Source: Clostridia bacterium | GTDB taxonomy: Bacteria; Bacillota; Clostridia; Christensenellales; Aristaeellaceae | DNA length: 64,000 bases | NCBI GenBank assembly: GCA_017552535.1 | Contig: JAFZPV010000052.1 | Coordinates: forward strand, 1 to 64,000 | Direction of reading: 5' to 3' | Shown here: positions 35,773 to 44,468 of the stretch, piece after piece | How positions within the stretch are numbered: the stretch's first letter is position 1 | How the letters are laid out: every line of letters begins with the position of its first letter | The notes under the pieces: generated by a model | The model's database searches: none | Told to the model about the DNA's origin: nothing | The model's input: only the letters and a program-made list of their open reading frames with translations | Program-made: the position numbers and the translations under genes

Positions 35773-37062
35773 ATGAAATTCGACGCCATCGTATTTGATC
35801 TGGACGGTACCATCACCCGTTCCGCGCCGGGCATCATGGGCTCGGCAAAATACGCGCTCAGCGAGCTGGGAAAACCGATCCCCGGCGAGAGCGTGCTTCT
35901 GCGCTTCGTGGGCCCGCCCCTTCGGGACTCCTTCCGGGAACTGTGCGGCCTGAACGAAGACGAAACGGAAAAGGCCGTGGCGCTCTTCCGCAAACGGCAC
36001 AATGCTGAAGGCTGGAAGGAAGCCAGCGTGTATCCGGGCATATTCGAGCTTTTGTACAGCCTGAAAAAAGCGGGCTGCCATGTGGCGCTGGCTTCCTCCA
36101 AGTCACTGGCTCTGTGCGAAAAGACGCTTGAGTATTTCGGACTGAGGCGTTTTTTTGACCGCGTCGCTGCGCCTGTCCCCGGCGGGCCGGAGATAAGCAA
36201 GCGCGAGCTCATCCTTTCCGCCCTGCCCGAAAACGCCAAAGCCCCCTGCATGGTGGGGGACCGCATGTTCGACATGCGCGGCGCGAAGGAAGCCGGCGTT
36301 TACGCCGTGGGCGCCCTGTACGGCTACGGCTCCGAAGAGGAGCTCAGCCAAAGCGGCGCGGACGAGACCGCTTGTGACGTTAAGGCACTCAGAAGGGCCC
36401 TGCTCGGTGATTTTCGCATGCCGCGCGGCAGGTTTATCACTTTTGAGGGCAGCGACGGCTGCGGTAAAAGCACCCAGCACAAGCTGCTGAAGCAATACCT
36501 CGAAAGCTGCGGCGTAAGCGTGGTGAGCACCCGGGAGCCCGGCGGCTGCCCCATATCGGAGCGCATCCGCGGCGTGCTCCTGGACGTGAGCAGCATGGGC
36601 ATGACGGACGAGTGCGAGGCGCTCCTGTTTGCGGCGGCGCGCACGCAGCACGTGCACGACACCATCCTGCCGGCGCTTGAAAGCGGCTGCACCGTTTTGT
36701 GCGACCGCTTCGTGGATTCCTCGGTGGCCTATCAGGGCGCGGGGCGCGGGCTGGGGGACTGGGTAAAGGAGATCAACGCCCGGGCCGTAAAGAACTGCCT
36801 GCCGGACCTGACGCTGGTGTTCGACATCAGCCCGGAGGAAGCTTTGGCCCGCCGGCTCAGCCAGTCCCAGGCGGACCGCATAGAGCTCTCCAAGGGCGAA
36901 CTGCAAAGGCGGGTATACGAGGCGTTTATCGAAATGTGCGAAGGCCCGGATGAAAGATTTTACAGGATCGACGCGGCGGGCAGCATCGAACAGATCGCCG
37001 ACAGCGTGCGTCAAAAGGTTATGGAACTTCTTACAGGCGAAGCGGAGGATAAAAGAAAATGA
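35773..37062 (+). CDS. HAD-family phosphatase fused to thymidylate kinase
   Basis: This single frame of 429 residues joins two enzymes. Residues 1-215 are a phosphoglycolate-phosphatase-like HAD hydrolase with FDLDGTITR (nucleophile Asp), LASSKS and VGDRMFDMRGAKEAG. Residues 217-429 are a full-length thymidylate kinase: P-loop FEGSDGCGKST, REPGG, DRFVDSSVAYQGAGRG and the lid RLSQSQADR. The kinase makes dTDP from dTMP for DNA synthesis; the HAD half could act on a nucleotide phosphate or be unrelated. The start has AGGA 9 nt upstream and the stop overlaps the next ATG (ATGA). No stand-alone tmk is visible in the window, so this is likely the cell's enzyme. Confidence 0.9.
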   Translation: MKFDAIVFDLDGTITRSAPGIMGSAKYALSELGKPIPGESVLLRFVGPPLRDSFRELCGLNEDETEKAVALFRKRHNAEGWKEASVYPGIFELLYSLKKAGCHVALASSKSLALCEKTLEYFGLRRFFDRVAAPVPGGPEISKRELILSALPENAKAPCMVGDRMFDMRGAKEAGVYAVGALYGYGSEEELSQSGADETACDVKALRRALLGDFRMPRGRFITFEGSDGCGKSTQHKLLKQYLESCGVSVVSTREPGGCPISERIRGVLLDVSSMGMTDECEALLFAAARTQHVHDTILPALESGCTVLCDRFVDSSVAYQGAGRGLGDWVKEINARAVKNCLPDLTLVFDISPEEALARRLSQSQADRIELSKGELQRRVYEAFIEMCEGPDERFYRIDAAGSIEQIADSVRQKVMELLTGEAEDKRK

Positions 37063-40000
37063 GCAAGCGCTGCTATAACTGTTTTAAGGAGATTGGCTCA
37101 AAGCGGGTCTGCCCGCACTGCGGCTACGAACAGGATACGCCTTCCGACGGCGACCATCTGCAGCCCGGCCTCATCATCGCAGGCCGCTACATGGTGGGCC
37201 GTGAGCGCGGCAGCGACGACGAGGGCGTGATCTACAACGTCTTCGACATGCACACCGAAACGTGCCGGCGCATGCGCGAGTTTTTCCCCGTGGAGCACTG
37301 CACGCGCGGCGAGGACGGCGGCGTGGTGATCCTGGACGGCCACGAAAACGCCTTCAAGCGCGAACTGAACACCATGAAACTGAACGCCCAGGGCGAGGAC
37401 GGAGAAAAGAAGTATACCTTCGTTTCCACCAACGGCACGGGCTATTTTATCGAGCGCAAAAAGAAAAAGGCGCAGGAGGCCAAAAAGCCGGACGCGGAAG
37501 AGGAAGAAGAAAGCCCCTTCGCGGGCAAGTGGCCGGTCATCGCCATCGTCGCCGTGGCCATCATTGCGCTGATCGTGCTGGCGGTGACGCTGCTCAAAAA
37601 GCCCTCCACGGACATCACCAACCAGTCCACGCCCGCGCCCCTGCCCACGTCTGCCCAAACGCAGGAAGCCAGCATCTGGGAGCCTGTGGTGTCGGCTACG
37701 CCCACGCCTTACGTGTACGAGGAACCCACCAAATCCACCACCATCAGCTATTCCGACTGGATGGCGCAGCCCGGCGGCGACAGCTGGGATGTTCTCACGC
37801 CCACGCCCTGGAACGGCCCCACGCCCACGCCCTTCAACATGTGGGCGGAGCTGGAAAAGGAGATCGCCAGCCAGCAGCGGCCCACGCCCACGCCCATGCC
37901 CACGCGCACCACGGTATCGGCCCGCAGCGATTCCCAGACGATACGCGAGCTTCAGTGGCAGCTGATCGAGCTGGGCTGGCTTACCGCGCAGACGCCCAGC
38001 GGCGTATACGATGCCGATACCAAGAACGCCGTCAAGGACTTCCAGCATTACATGAACCAGACCCGGAACGCCCATCTGACTGAAGATGGCATCTGCGGCC
38101 CGAAGACCTTTGAGTATCTGGACAACTACGATATCGCCTTCAAGCCTGTGGAGCAGGCCACGCCCGCGCCCACCCAAAGCGTGATCGGCAAGGATTCCTC
38201 GCCCATCGAGGTGCACGATCTGCAGCTGAAGCTGGCGGCTCTCGGCTGGTACACCGGCGAAGCCAACGGCGTGTTCGACTACGAGACCATGAAGGCTGTG
38301 ATGGAATTCCAGGCCTATGTGAACACAGTAACCGGCGTACACTACGTGGACACCACAGGCTACGCCGACGAAAACACGCTTCTGCTTATCGACTCCATGT
38401 GGTATCCGCGTCCGGTAGAACCGGACGCCACGCCCACGCCCGTGCCTTCGCCCACCGCCACCGCGGACCCGCTGGACGAGACCGACCGCCTGGAGCTTCT
38501 GGAAGCGCCGGTTGACGTGGTGGTCACCAGCGAGATAAGCGCGAAGGTGTACGAACGCGCCAGCACCAATTCTGCCGTCGCAGGGTACGTTGCCAGCGGC
38601 AGCGTGCTGCGCATGATCGCCCGCTCCGAAAACTGGGCGATGGTGGCCAACACCACCGGCGCCACTGCCTACGCCCGCTGGGACGACCTGGCGCTGCTCA
38701 GCCCGCAGCCAAGCGACGAGCCCGTGGAGGACAACGGCATCGGCCCGGATTCCGACCGGGAACAGATCCGCGGCCTGCAGTCACTGCTTAAGGAGCAGGG
38801 CTGGCTCAGCGGCAACGCGGACGGCATCTACGGCCCGGCTACCCGCAGCGCGGTGAGCGCGTTCCAGAGCTATGTGAACCAGTCCTTCGGCTACGAAAGG
38901 CTGCGCGTTACGGGCCTTGCGGACGCCGACACGCTGGACACGCTGCTGGACGGCAACTTCATGAATCCCGAGTACGCCGCGCAGAACCCCACGCCTACGC
39001 CTGAAGTGACGGTGACGTTCACGGACGTGACGGGGGAACTGTACGTGCACGCCCTGCAGGACGGCACCAGCGTGTTCCGGGCGGCGGACCTGTCCACCCC
39101 CTGGACCACGGTAAATACCCAGCACGAATTCCAGCTCCTGGCGGAAGGCGGCGAGTGGCTGAGGATATTCAACCCCAACCAGAACCTGATCGGCTACGTG
39201 CTGGCAGACGAGTTCGTCGTATACGAAAAGGCGCAGCCCACCGAAGCGCCCATCGTCACCGAGGCGCCCACGCAGGTGCCTACCCAGGCGCCAACCGAGG
39301 CGCCCACCGAAGCGCCCACCCAGGCTCCCACGAGCGCGCCGGAAGCGACACCCACGCCCTTTGACGACTGGGGCAATACCCCCGAACCGGAATACACCTA
39401 TGAGCCGGAGGACTTCAGTCCCATCGCGGGCGGTTCCCGCTCCATGCGCATCGTGGAGAACGACGTGAGCATGCTCACCGAGCCGGACGAGTTTGCAGGC
39501 AGCCTGATTTTGCCCCTGGCTTACGGGGACGAGATCGAAGTTTACGCCTACAGCGAAAACTGGCTCTACGCCACTTACCAGCCCGACGGCTCTGCGGCAT
39601 ATACGGGCTACGTGCTCAGGCGCTGCGCCGCGGAGACCGCTGTAGAGCCGGACCTCACGCAAGCGCCCACCGCTGAGCCGACGGAAGCGCCCACTGCCGA
39701 ACCGACTTTGGAACCCACCGCTGAACCCACACCTGAGCCCAGTCCGGAACCGACGCCTACGCCGGAACCCACGCCTGAACCCACTTTGGAGCCTACGCCT
39801 GAAACGACTCCCGAACCCACGCCCACGCCTGAACCCACGCCCACGCCCGCCCCGGCTTTCGAATACGATCCGGAATGGACGGAGGACGAGGAAGCCGTAA
39901 GGGCCTTCCAGGAAATGCTCATCGCCATGGGCTGGCTGAACAAAGAGGAGTTTGAGATCTACGGCCAGTACGGCGTACTGGATGAGATGACCTATGAGGC

Positions 40001-40157
40001 CATTTATCAGGTGCAGCAGTTTGCAAACGACAGCGCGATGGCTCCCGTGAAGGACCAGACGGGTTCCTTCTACGAAGACCTGATCCACAGCCGCTTCTAT
40101 GCCATCGACGAAGCGACCTACACCTACATCATGACGCAGCTCGTGCCCAAGCGCTGA
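37059..40157 (+). CDS. Membrane protein: zinc ribbon, truncated kinase-like N-lobe, TM helix, extracellular peptidoglycan-binding and SH3-like repeats
   Basis: I know no characterised homologue. The N-terminus is a zinc ribbon (Cys 5, 8, 18, 21). Residues about 33-110 look like the first lobe of the zinc-ribbon Ser/Thr kinases of gut Firmicutes (LIIAGRYMVGRERG, EGVIYNVFDMHTE, RMREFFP where kinases have KE-FP), but no HRD or DFG follows, so it cannot phosphorylate. A single membrane helix lies near 158-180. Outside are four PG_binding_1-like repeats (e.g. LQWQLIELGWLT, LQLKLAALGWYTG), three SH3-like repeats and PT/PE-rich linkers (EAPTEAPTQAP). It is translationally coupled to the HAD-Tmk gene (ATGA). 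The layout suggests a cell-wall-anchored scaffold or sensor. Confidence 0.8.
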   Translation: MSKRCYNCFKEIGSKRVCPHCGYEQDTPSDGDHLQPGLIIAGRYMVGRERGSDDEGVIYNVFDMHTETCRRMREFFPVEHCTRGEDGGVVILDGHENAFKRELNTMKLNAQGEDGEKKYTFVSTNGTGYFIERKKKKAQEAKKPDAEEEEESPFAGKWPVIAIVAVAIIALIVLAVTLLKKPSTDITNQSTPAPLPTSAQTQEASIWEPVVSATPTPYVYEEPTKSTTISYSDWMAQPGGDSWDVLTPTPWNGPTPTPFNMWAELEKEIASQQRPTPTPMPTRTTVSARSDSQTIRELQWQLIELGWLTAQTPSGVYDADTKNAVKDFQHYMNQTRNAHLTEDGICGPKTFEYLDNYDIAFKPVEQATPAPTQSVIGKDSSPIEVHDLQLKLAALGWYTGEANGVFDYETMKAVMEFQAYVNTVTGVHYVDTTGYADENTLLLIDSMWYPRPVEPDATPTPVPSPTATADPLDETDRLELLEAPVDVVVTSEISAKVYERASTNSAVAGYVASGSVLRMIARSENWAMVANTTGATAYARWDDLALLSPQPSDEPVEDNGIGPDSDREQIRGLQSLLKEQGWLSGNADGIYGPATRSAVSAFQSYVNQSFGYERLRVTGLADADTLDTLLDGNFMNPEYAAQNPTPTPEVTVTFTDVTGELYVHALQDGTSVFRAADLSTPWTTVNTQHEFQLLAEGGEWLRIFNPNQNLIGYVLADEFVVYEKAQPTEAPIVTEAPTQVPTQAPTEAPTEAPTQAPTSAPEATPTPFDDWGNTPEPEYTYEPEDFSPIAGGSRSMRIVENDVSMLTEPDEFAGSLILPLAYGDEIEVYAYSENWLYATYQPDGSAAYTGYVLRRCAAETAVEPDLTQAPTAEPTEAPTAEPTLEPTAEPTPEPSPEPTPTPEPTPEPTLEPTPETTPEPTPTPEPTPTPAPAFEYDPEWTEDEEAVRAFQEMLIAMGWLNKEEFEIYGQYGVLDEMTYEAIYQVQQFANDSAMAPVKDQTGSFYEDLIHSRFYAIDEATYTYIMTQLVPKR

Positions 40158-40183
40158 GCACGGGAAAAACAAAGCAATCTATC

Positions 40184-40220
40184 GGCCGCCGACGCCTTTC
40201 CACGGAGAGAACCGGCGGCC
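40184..40220 (+). other. Inverted repeat downstream of the kinase-remnant gene
   Basis: An 8-bp GC-rich stem (GGCCGCCG with CGGCGGCC, 21-nt loop) lacks a clear T-run. It may be a weak terminator or an mRNA 3' end structure in the 95-base gap. Confidence 0.4.
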
Positions 40221-40252
40221 CTCATTTACGGCAAAAACGAAACGGAGGCGGC

Positions 40253-42424
40253 ATGGAAGAGATATTTGCCCTGGAAAAAGCGCATCTGGAAGAAACGCAG
40301 TCCTTTATCCGCGCGCGCACAGTGCGGGCGGAAGCCGAGCTTACCCAGGCATACGACGAGCTGATGCAGGCCCGCAGCGGCGACCCTGACCGACTGCCTG
40401 CCCGGGAGATGCTTTATTACAACGCGAAGACCCGCCTGGACGGCCTGCGCTTCGCCCTGAAGAAGACCTACTTCACCCGCGTGGACTTTACGCCCGACGG
40501 CGGGCAGAAGGAAGTCATCTATATCGGCAAGCACGGCGTGGGTGACGAGGACAGTGCTGAGCAGTACGTGTGCGACTGGCGCGCGCCGGTGGCGAACCTG
40601 TACTATTCCGGCCAGCTGGGGCGCGTGAGCTATACCGCGCCGGACGGCAGCGTGCAGGGCGAAATGAGCCTGAAGCGCCAGCTGGAGATCGACGGGGGCG
40701 AGCTGAAGCGCGTTTTCGATACGGACATCGTCTCCCAGGACGCATACCTCCAGCAGGCGCTCTCCCAGGCCACGGGCAACCGCCTCACGGACATCGTGAG
40801 CACAATCCAGTCGGAACAGAACCTGGTGATCCGCGAGCCGCTTCACAAAAACCTGCTGGTGCAGGGCGCGGCGGGCTCCGGAAAGACCACGGTGGCCCTG
40901 CACCGGATCGCCTACCTGCTGTACGCCTTCAGGGACCGCCTGACGCCGCAGCGCATGCTGATCCTGGCGCCCAGCCCGCTGTTTCTGGACTATATCCGGG
41001 ACGTGCTGCCGGAGCTGGGCGTGGAAAATGTGCAGCAGGGCACATTCGAAGGCTTCTTTACGGATTGGCTGGGGCTTAAGCAGAAGCTGTTCAAAGCGGA
41101 CGAAGACGTCTCCCTGCGGGACGGGCGCGTAAAGGGCAGCCGCGCCTTTGCCGAAAGGCTGGACGCGTTCCTGGACGATTACGAAAAGCGTTTTACGGTG
41201 TCGGACGGCCTGGTATTCGGGCCGGTGCGCCTGTTTCAGAGGGAAGAGATAGAGCATTTCATCCGCGTGGACGAAGCGGGCCTGCCCATGAAGCGCAGGG
41301 TGGAGGAATTCCACAAGCAGCTTTTAAAGCGTACCCGGGCCGCTGCCCGCAGCATCACAGCCTGGCTCAGGACCGAGACCCAGCGCCGGGCCGCCGCCCT
41401 CAGGCAGCGCCTTCCGGAGGGCGAGGAGCTGTCTTCGCGGCTTCGCTCTCTGGCCGCCAGCCTGGACAAACGCGTGAAGGAAACGGAGGCGGAGGTAAAG
41501 CCCTTCGCGGAAAAATGCATCCGCGCCCTGCCGTCTGTGGACCCGGTGAAGGTGTACGCGGAGTTCTTGAAGGGCATCCCCGCTTCTGACGCCGCTTGGC
41601 CCGCCGCCGAAAGGACGCTTGGCTATCTCGAAGCAGGAAAAAAACTGGAATACGACGACCTGGCCGCGTTGGCGCTGATCTTTCTGCGCATGCGGGACAT
41701 GCCGCCGGTGCGCTTCAGGCACATCGTGATCGACGAGGCGCAGGACCTGAGCTTTATGCAGTACAGGGCGCTTAAGGCCTGCCAGAAGGAGGCCACCTTC
41801 ACGATCCTGGGCGACACGATGCAGGGCCTGCCGGGACGGCGGGGCGTGGAAAACTGGAACGTGATCTCGGAGGGTGTTTTCGGCGGCGCCTGCCTGTACA
41901 GGGAACTGACAACCTCTTACCGCAGCACGCGGCAGATCATGGAGCAGGCGTTCAGGGCTGGCAGCGTGTATGCCGACTGCTCGCGCATCCGCGTGATCCG
42001 CTCCGGCGACGCGTGTGCTTTCGCTGCGTGCAGGACCGAGCGGGAGCGCTTGGAAACGATCGCGGACATCCTCAGGCGGGAGGCGGGTCCGGGGCGAACC
42101 GTGGCGGTGCTTGAAAAGGACGGCGCGCGCGCAAAGAAGCTGGCCGGCAAGCTGCCCGCAGGTCTTAACGCCCGCCTGCTCACGGGCACGCTGGAAAACT
42201 TCGGCCCGGGCGTGTACGTTTCTTCCGCCCTGGACGCGAAAGGCCTGCAGTTCGACGCCGTGGTGATCGCGGACGCGTCCAAAGACGTGTACGCGGGGGA
42301 CGAAGAAAGCGCCCGCGTACTGTATGTTGCCATGACGCGGGCGCTGCACAGGCTGTATATCGTCAGCGGGGGTGAACCTGCTCCCTTCCTCAACTCTTCA
42401 GGGGCGGCTGCTCCCTGCGCGTGA
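40253..42424 (+). CDS. helD: HelD-type UvrD-family helicase (RNA polymerase recycling factor)
   Basis: HelD releases stalled RNA polymerase from DNA using ATP. The 723-residue product has the family order: an N-terminal coiled-coil arm (residues 1-70) that enters the polymerase secondary channel, Walker A GAAGSGKTTVALHRIAYLLY, a long central arm, then DEAQDLS (Walker B), YRST, ALDAKGLQFDAVVI and YVAMTRALHRLYI in the second RecA lobe. GGAGG lies before the ATG. The last 35 nt overlap the 3' end of the convergent sulfatase. The extra C-terminal EPAPFLNSSGAAAPCA looks non-conserved. It could also be a generic UvrD helicase, but the Walker A context supports HelD. Confidence 0.9.
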   Translation: MEEIFALEKAHLEETQSFIRARTVRAEAELTQAYDELMQARSGDPDRLPAREMLYYNAKTRLDGLRFALKKTYFTRVDFTPDGGQKEVIYIGKHGVGDEDSAEQYVCDWRAPVANLYYSGQLGRVSYTAPDGSVQGEMSLKRQLEIDGGELKRVFDTDIVSQDAYLQQALSQATGNRLTDIVSTIQSEQNLVIREPLHKNLLVQGAAGSGKTTVALHRIAYLLYAFRDRLTPQRMLILAPSPLFLDYIRDVLPELGVENVQQGTFEGFFTDWLGLKQKLFKADEDVSLRDGRVKGSRAFAERLDAFLDDYEKRFTVSDGLVFGPVRLFQREEIEHFIRVDEAGLPMKRRVEEFHKQLLKRTRAAARSITAWLRTETQRRAAALRQRLPEGEELSSRLRSLAASLDKRVKETEAEVKPFAEKCIRALPSVDPVKVYAEFLKGIPASDAAWPAAERTLGYLEAGKKLEYDDLAALALIFLRMRDMPPVRFRHIVIDEAQDLSFMQYRALKACQKEATFTILGDTMQGLPGRRGVENWNVISEGVFGGACLYRELTTSYRSTRQIMEQAFRAGSVYADCSRIRVIRSGDACAFAACRTERERLETIADILRREAGPGRTVAVLEKDGARAKKLAGKLPAGLNARLLTGTLENFGPGVYVSSALDAKGLQFDAVVIADASKDVYAGDEESARVLYVAMTRALHRLYIVSGGEPAPFLNSSGAAAPCA

Positions 42425-43871
42425 CGGGGCGGGGCTTGAACACCTCGGGACGGGTGGCGTACACGCCGGGCCGGCACAGCTGGCCGGACCCCGTCACCCC
42501 CTGGCGCACGCCGTCCAATGCGGGATCGCTGTTGCTTATAAAGAAGCGTTCGAGTTCCCGGGTCATTTCCATCACGCGCACTTCGTGCTCTTTCAGGCCG
42601 AACAGGTTGTTTTCCTCGCCGGGATCGTTCTGTAAGTCGTACAGTTCGTTAGGCCCGTAGGGGTAGCGCCGGATCAGTTTCCAGTCTTCGGTGCGGATCA
42701 TGCGCACGGGGCCGTATTCGTCGTATATCACCACCTGGCCACGGCCGGTCTTTCCGCCGGACAGCGCGTTTAAGAAGCTGTGCCCGGGCAGCCCGTCAGG
42801 CGCCTTTTCGCCGGTGAGTTCGCACAGGGTGGGGTACAGGTCGCAGGCGCTCACCAGGTCCGTGACCACGCGCCCGGGCTGTTTCACCATTTTGGGCCAG
42901 CGCAGCATAAACGGCACCTTGACCGATGGATCGTACATGTTCATGGGGAAGGTGCCGTTGCCTTTGCCCCAGATGCCGTGATGGCCCATGCACATGCCGT
43001 TGTCGCCCGCAAAGATCACGAGGGTCTCGTCCAGGATGCCTGCGCGCTCAAGGGCTGCCAGGATATCGCCCACGCCTTCGTCCATGGCGGAAATGGCGGC
43101 GAAATACCCCCGCAGATTCTCGCGCCTGCGGGATGTGCCGTACACGGGCCCGGTGGTCATGTCCGGGTGGTCGGGCACGTCGGGCACGCTCTCGAAGGGG
43201 CAGGCGTCGTAATGGTCGATCCACTTCTTCGGATGGTGCTCCTTGCCCCAGGGAGAATGGGGCGCGGTGTAGTGCACGCTCAGATAGAACGGCTCTTTTT
43301 TTCCGGCGAGCTTTTCGATGTCCTCCACCGCCCGGCGGGTGATGAGCTCGGTCACGTATTCGCCGTGGCGCACGGTGATGTTTCCGTTTTCCACGATGTC
43401 CGGGTGATAGTACCAGCAGCCGCCCTGGCCGATGGTGTACCAGTCCGAAAACCCCTGCTGCGGGCGCACGCTGTCGCCCATGTGCCATTTGCCGCTGAGG
43501 GCGCAGGTGTAGCCGATGCTCCTCAGCATCGAAACGTAAGTGGGCTGCCCGTCCAGATAGGCGATGGGTTCTGTTTCGTCCGCGTAGCCGCCGTGGGGGT
43601 TTTCAAGACCCTGGGCCGCGAAGCGCTGTTTGTCCAGGTTGCCGGCCCTGAGCCAGTCCAGGATGCCGTGCCTGGAAGGCATCATGCCGGTGAGCAGCGA
43701 GGCCCGCGCGGGCGAACACACCGGGGACGCGCAGAAGAAATTGTCGAATCTCAGCCCCTCGCGGGCGATTCGGTCCATGTTCGGCGTAAGGATCTCCCGG
43801 TTCCCCGCACAGCCCATGGCCCAGGCGCCCTGGTCGTCGGAAAGTATGAATACGATGTTGGGACGCGGCAT
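42390..43871 (-). CDS. Sulfatase family hydrolase
   Basis: This 493-residue protein hydrolyses sulfate esters, probably on host or plant glycans. The active-site consensus CSPARASLLTG provides the Cys converted to formylglycine (or Ser-type in anaerobes), and the metal residues appear in FILSDDQGAWA and FAGDNGMCMG. It has the C-terminal DLQNDPGEENNL segment of this family. No maturase gene is visible here, so activation must come from elsewhere. The start at ATG 43871 has GGAGG 7 nt upstream. No signal peptide is seen, so it is cytoplasmic and likely acts on imported sugars. Its 3' end overlaps helD. Confidence 0.93.
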   Translation of the reverse strand: MPRPNIVFILSDDQGAWAMGCAGNREILTPNMDRIAREGLRFDNFFCASPVCSPARASLLTGMMPSRHGILDWLRAGNLDKQRFAAQGLENPHGGYADETEPIAYLDGQPTYVSMLRSIGYTCALSGKWHMGDSVRPQQGFSDWYTIGQGGCWYYHPDIVENGNITVRHGEYVTELITRRAVEDIEKLAGKKEPFYLSVHYTAPHSPWGKEHHPKKWIDHYDACPFESVPDVPDHPDMTTGPVYGTSRRRENLRGYFAAISAMDEGVGDILAALERAGILDETLVIFAGDNGMCMGHHGIWGKGNGTFPMNMYDPSVKVPFMLRWPKMVKQPGRVVTDLVSACDLYPTLCELTGEKAPDGLPGHSFLNALSGGKTGRGQVVIYDEYGPVRMIRTEDWKLIRRYPYGPNELYDLQNDPGEENNLFGLKEHEVRVMEMTRELERFFISNSDPALDGVRQGVTGSGQLCRPGVYATRPEVFKPRPVTRREQPPLKS

Positions 43872-43896
43872 GCCGTCGCCTCCTTTTTTTTCTTTC

Positions 43897-43925
43897 ATTG
43901 TATCACAAACGCCTGCCGAAAACAA
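43897..43925 (-). promoter_or_regulatory. Sulfatase promoter
   Basis: On the minus strand TTGTTT (43920-43925) and TACAAT (43897-43902) are spaced by 17 nt. Confidence 0.65.
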
Positions 43926-43943
43926 CAAAATAACGAAAAGCGG

Positions 43944-43973
43944 TTGCCGCCGGCGCCGGGCAGATGCTATAAT
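43944..43973 (+). promoter_or_regulatory. Promoter of the S26 peptidase gene
   Basis: TTGCCG (43944-43949) and TATAAT (43968-43973) are spaced by 18 nt, back to back with the sulfatase promoter. Confidence 0.65.
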
Positions 43974-44015
43974 ACTGCCCGTCAGGAATGAAAAGACGCA
44001 TCAGGAGAAAGACGG

Positions 44016-44468
44016 ATGCCCGTAACTTTTGAAGAGCTTTTGGCCCGTGACGGCAGGCTGATATACAAAACCAAAGGCGTGAGCATGGAACCGATGCTGC
44101 GCCAGAACCGGGACCTGGTGGTGATCGGCGTGCCGGAGGGGCGGCTGAACAAATATGACGTCGCCCTGTACCGAAGGGGCAAGGACTACGTGCTGCATCG
44201 GGTGATCGGCGTGCGGGACGGTTTTTACCTGATCCGCGGGGACAACACCTACGCCCTTGAGCGCGTGCCGGACGCGGCGGTGATCGGCGTGCTCACGGAC
44301 TTCGTGCGCAAGGGCCGGCAGTACTCCGCTTTAGATGCCGCCTACATGCGGTACGTGCGCGCCTGGTGCTTTCTGTATCCCGTGCGGAAGACGTATATCC
44401 GCTTAAGGCGCCTGGCGGGCGCCCTGGCCCGGCGCCTGGGCCTTAAGCGAAGGAGGAAAACCGCGTGA
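44016..44468 (+). CDS. S24/S26-type peptidase (signal-peptidase-like)
   Basis: This 150-residue protein has the Ser-containing KGVSMEPML motif and the HRVI motif of the S26B (ER/SipW-type) branch, in which His replaces the usual Lys as partner. IRGDNTYALE is the third conserved part. No confident membrane helix is visible; the C-terminus is very basic (LKRRRKTA). Small proteins like this often neighbour the nucleotidyltransferase family that follows. It overlaps that gene by a GTGA junction. Substrate unknown; processing of a small peptide is possible. Confidence 0.8.
   Translation: MPVTFEELLARDGRLIYKTKGVSMEPMLRQNRDLVVIGVPEGRLNKYDVALYRRGKDYVLHRVIGVRDGFYLIRGDNTYALERVPDAAVIGVLTDFVRKGRQYSALDAAYMRYVRAWCFLYPVRKTYIRLRRLAGALARRLGLKRRRKTA

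Noticed and set aside
37660..39860. Repeated CCCACGCCC-type sequence in the kinase-remnant gene as a CRISPR or satellite array
   Set aside because: The repeats are in-frame Pro/Thr/Glu linker codons with variable spacing and no spacers.
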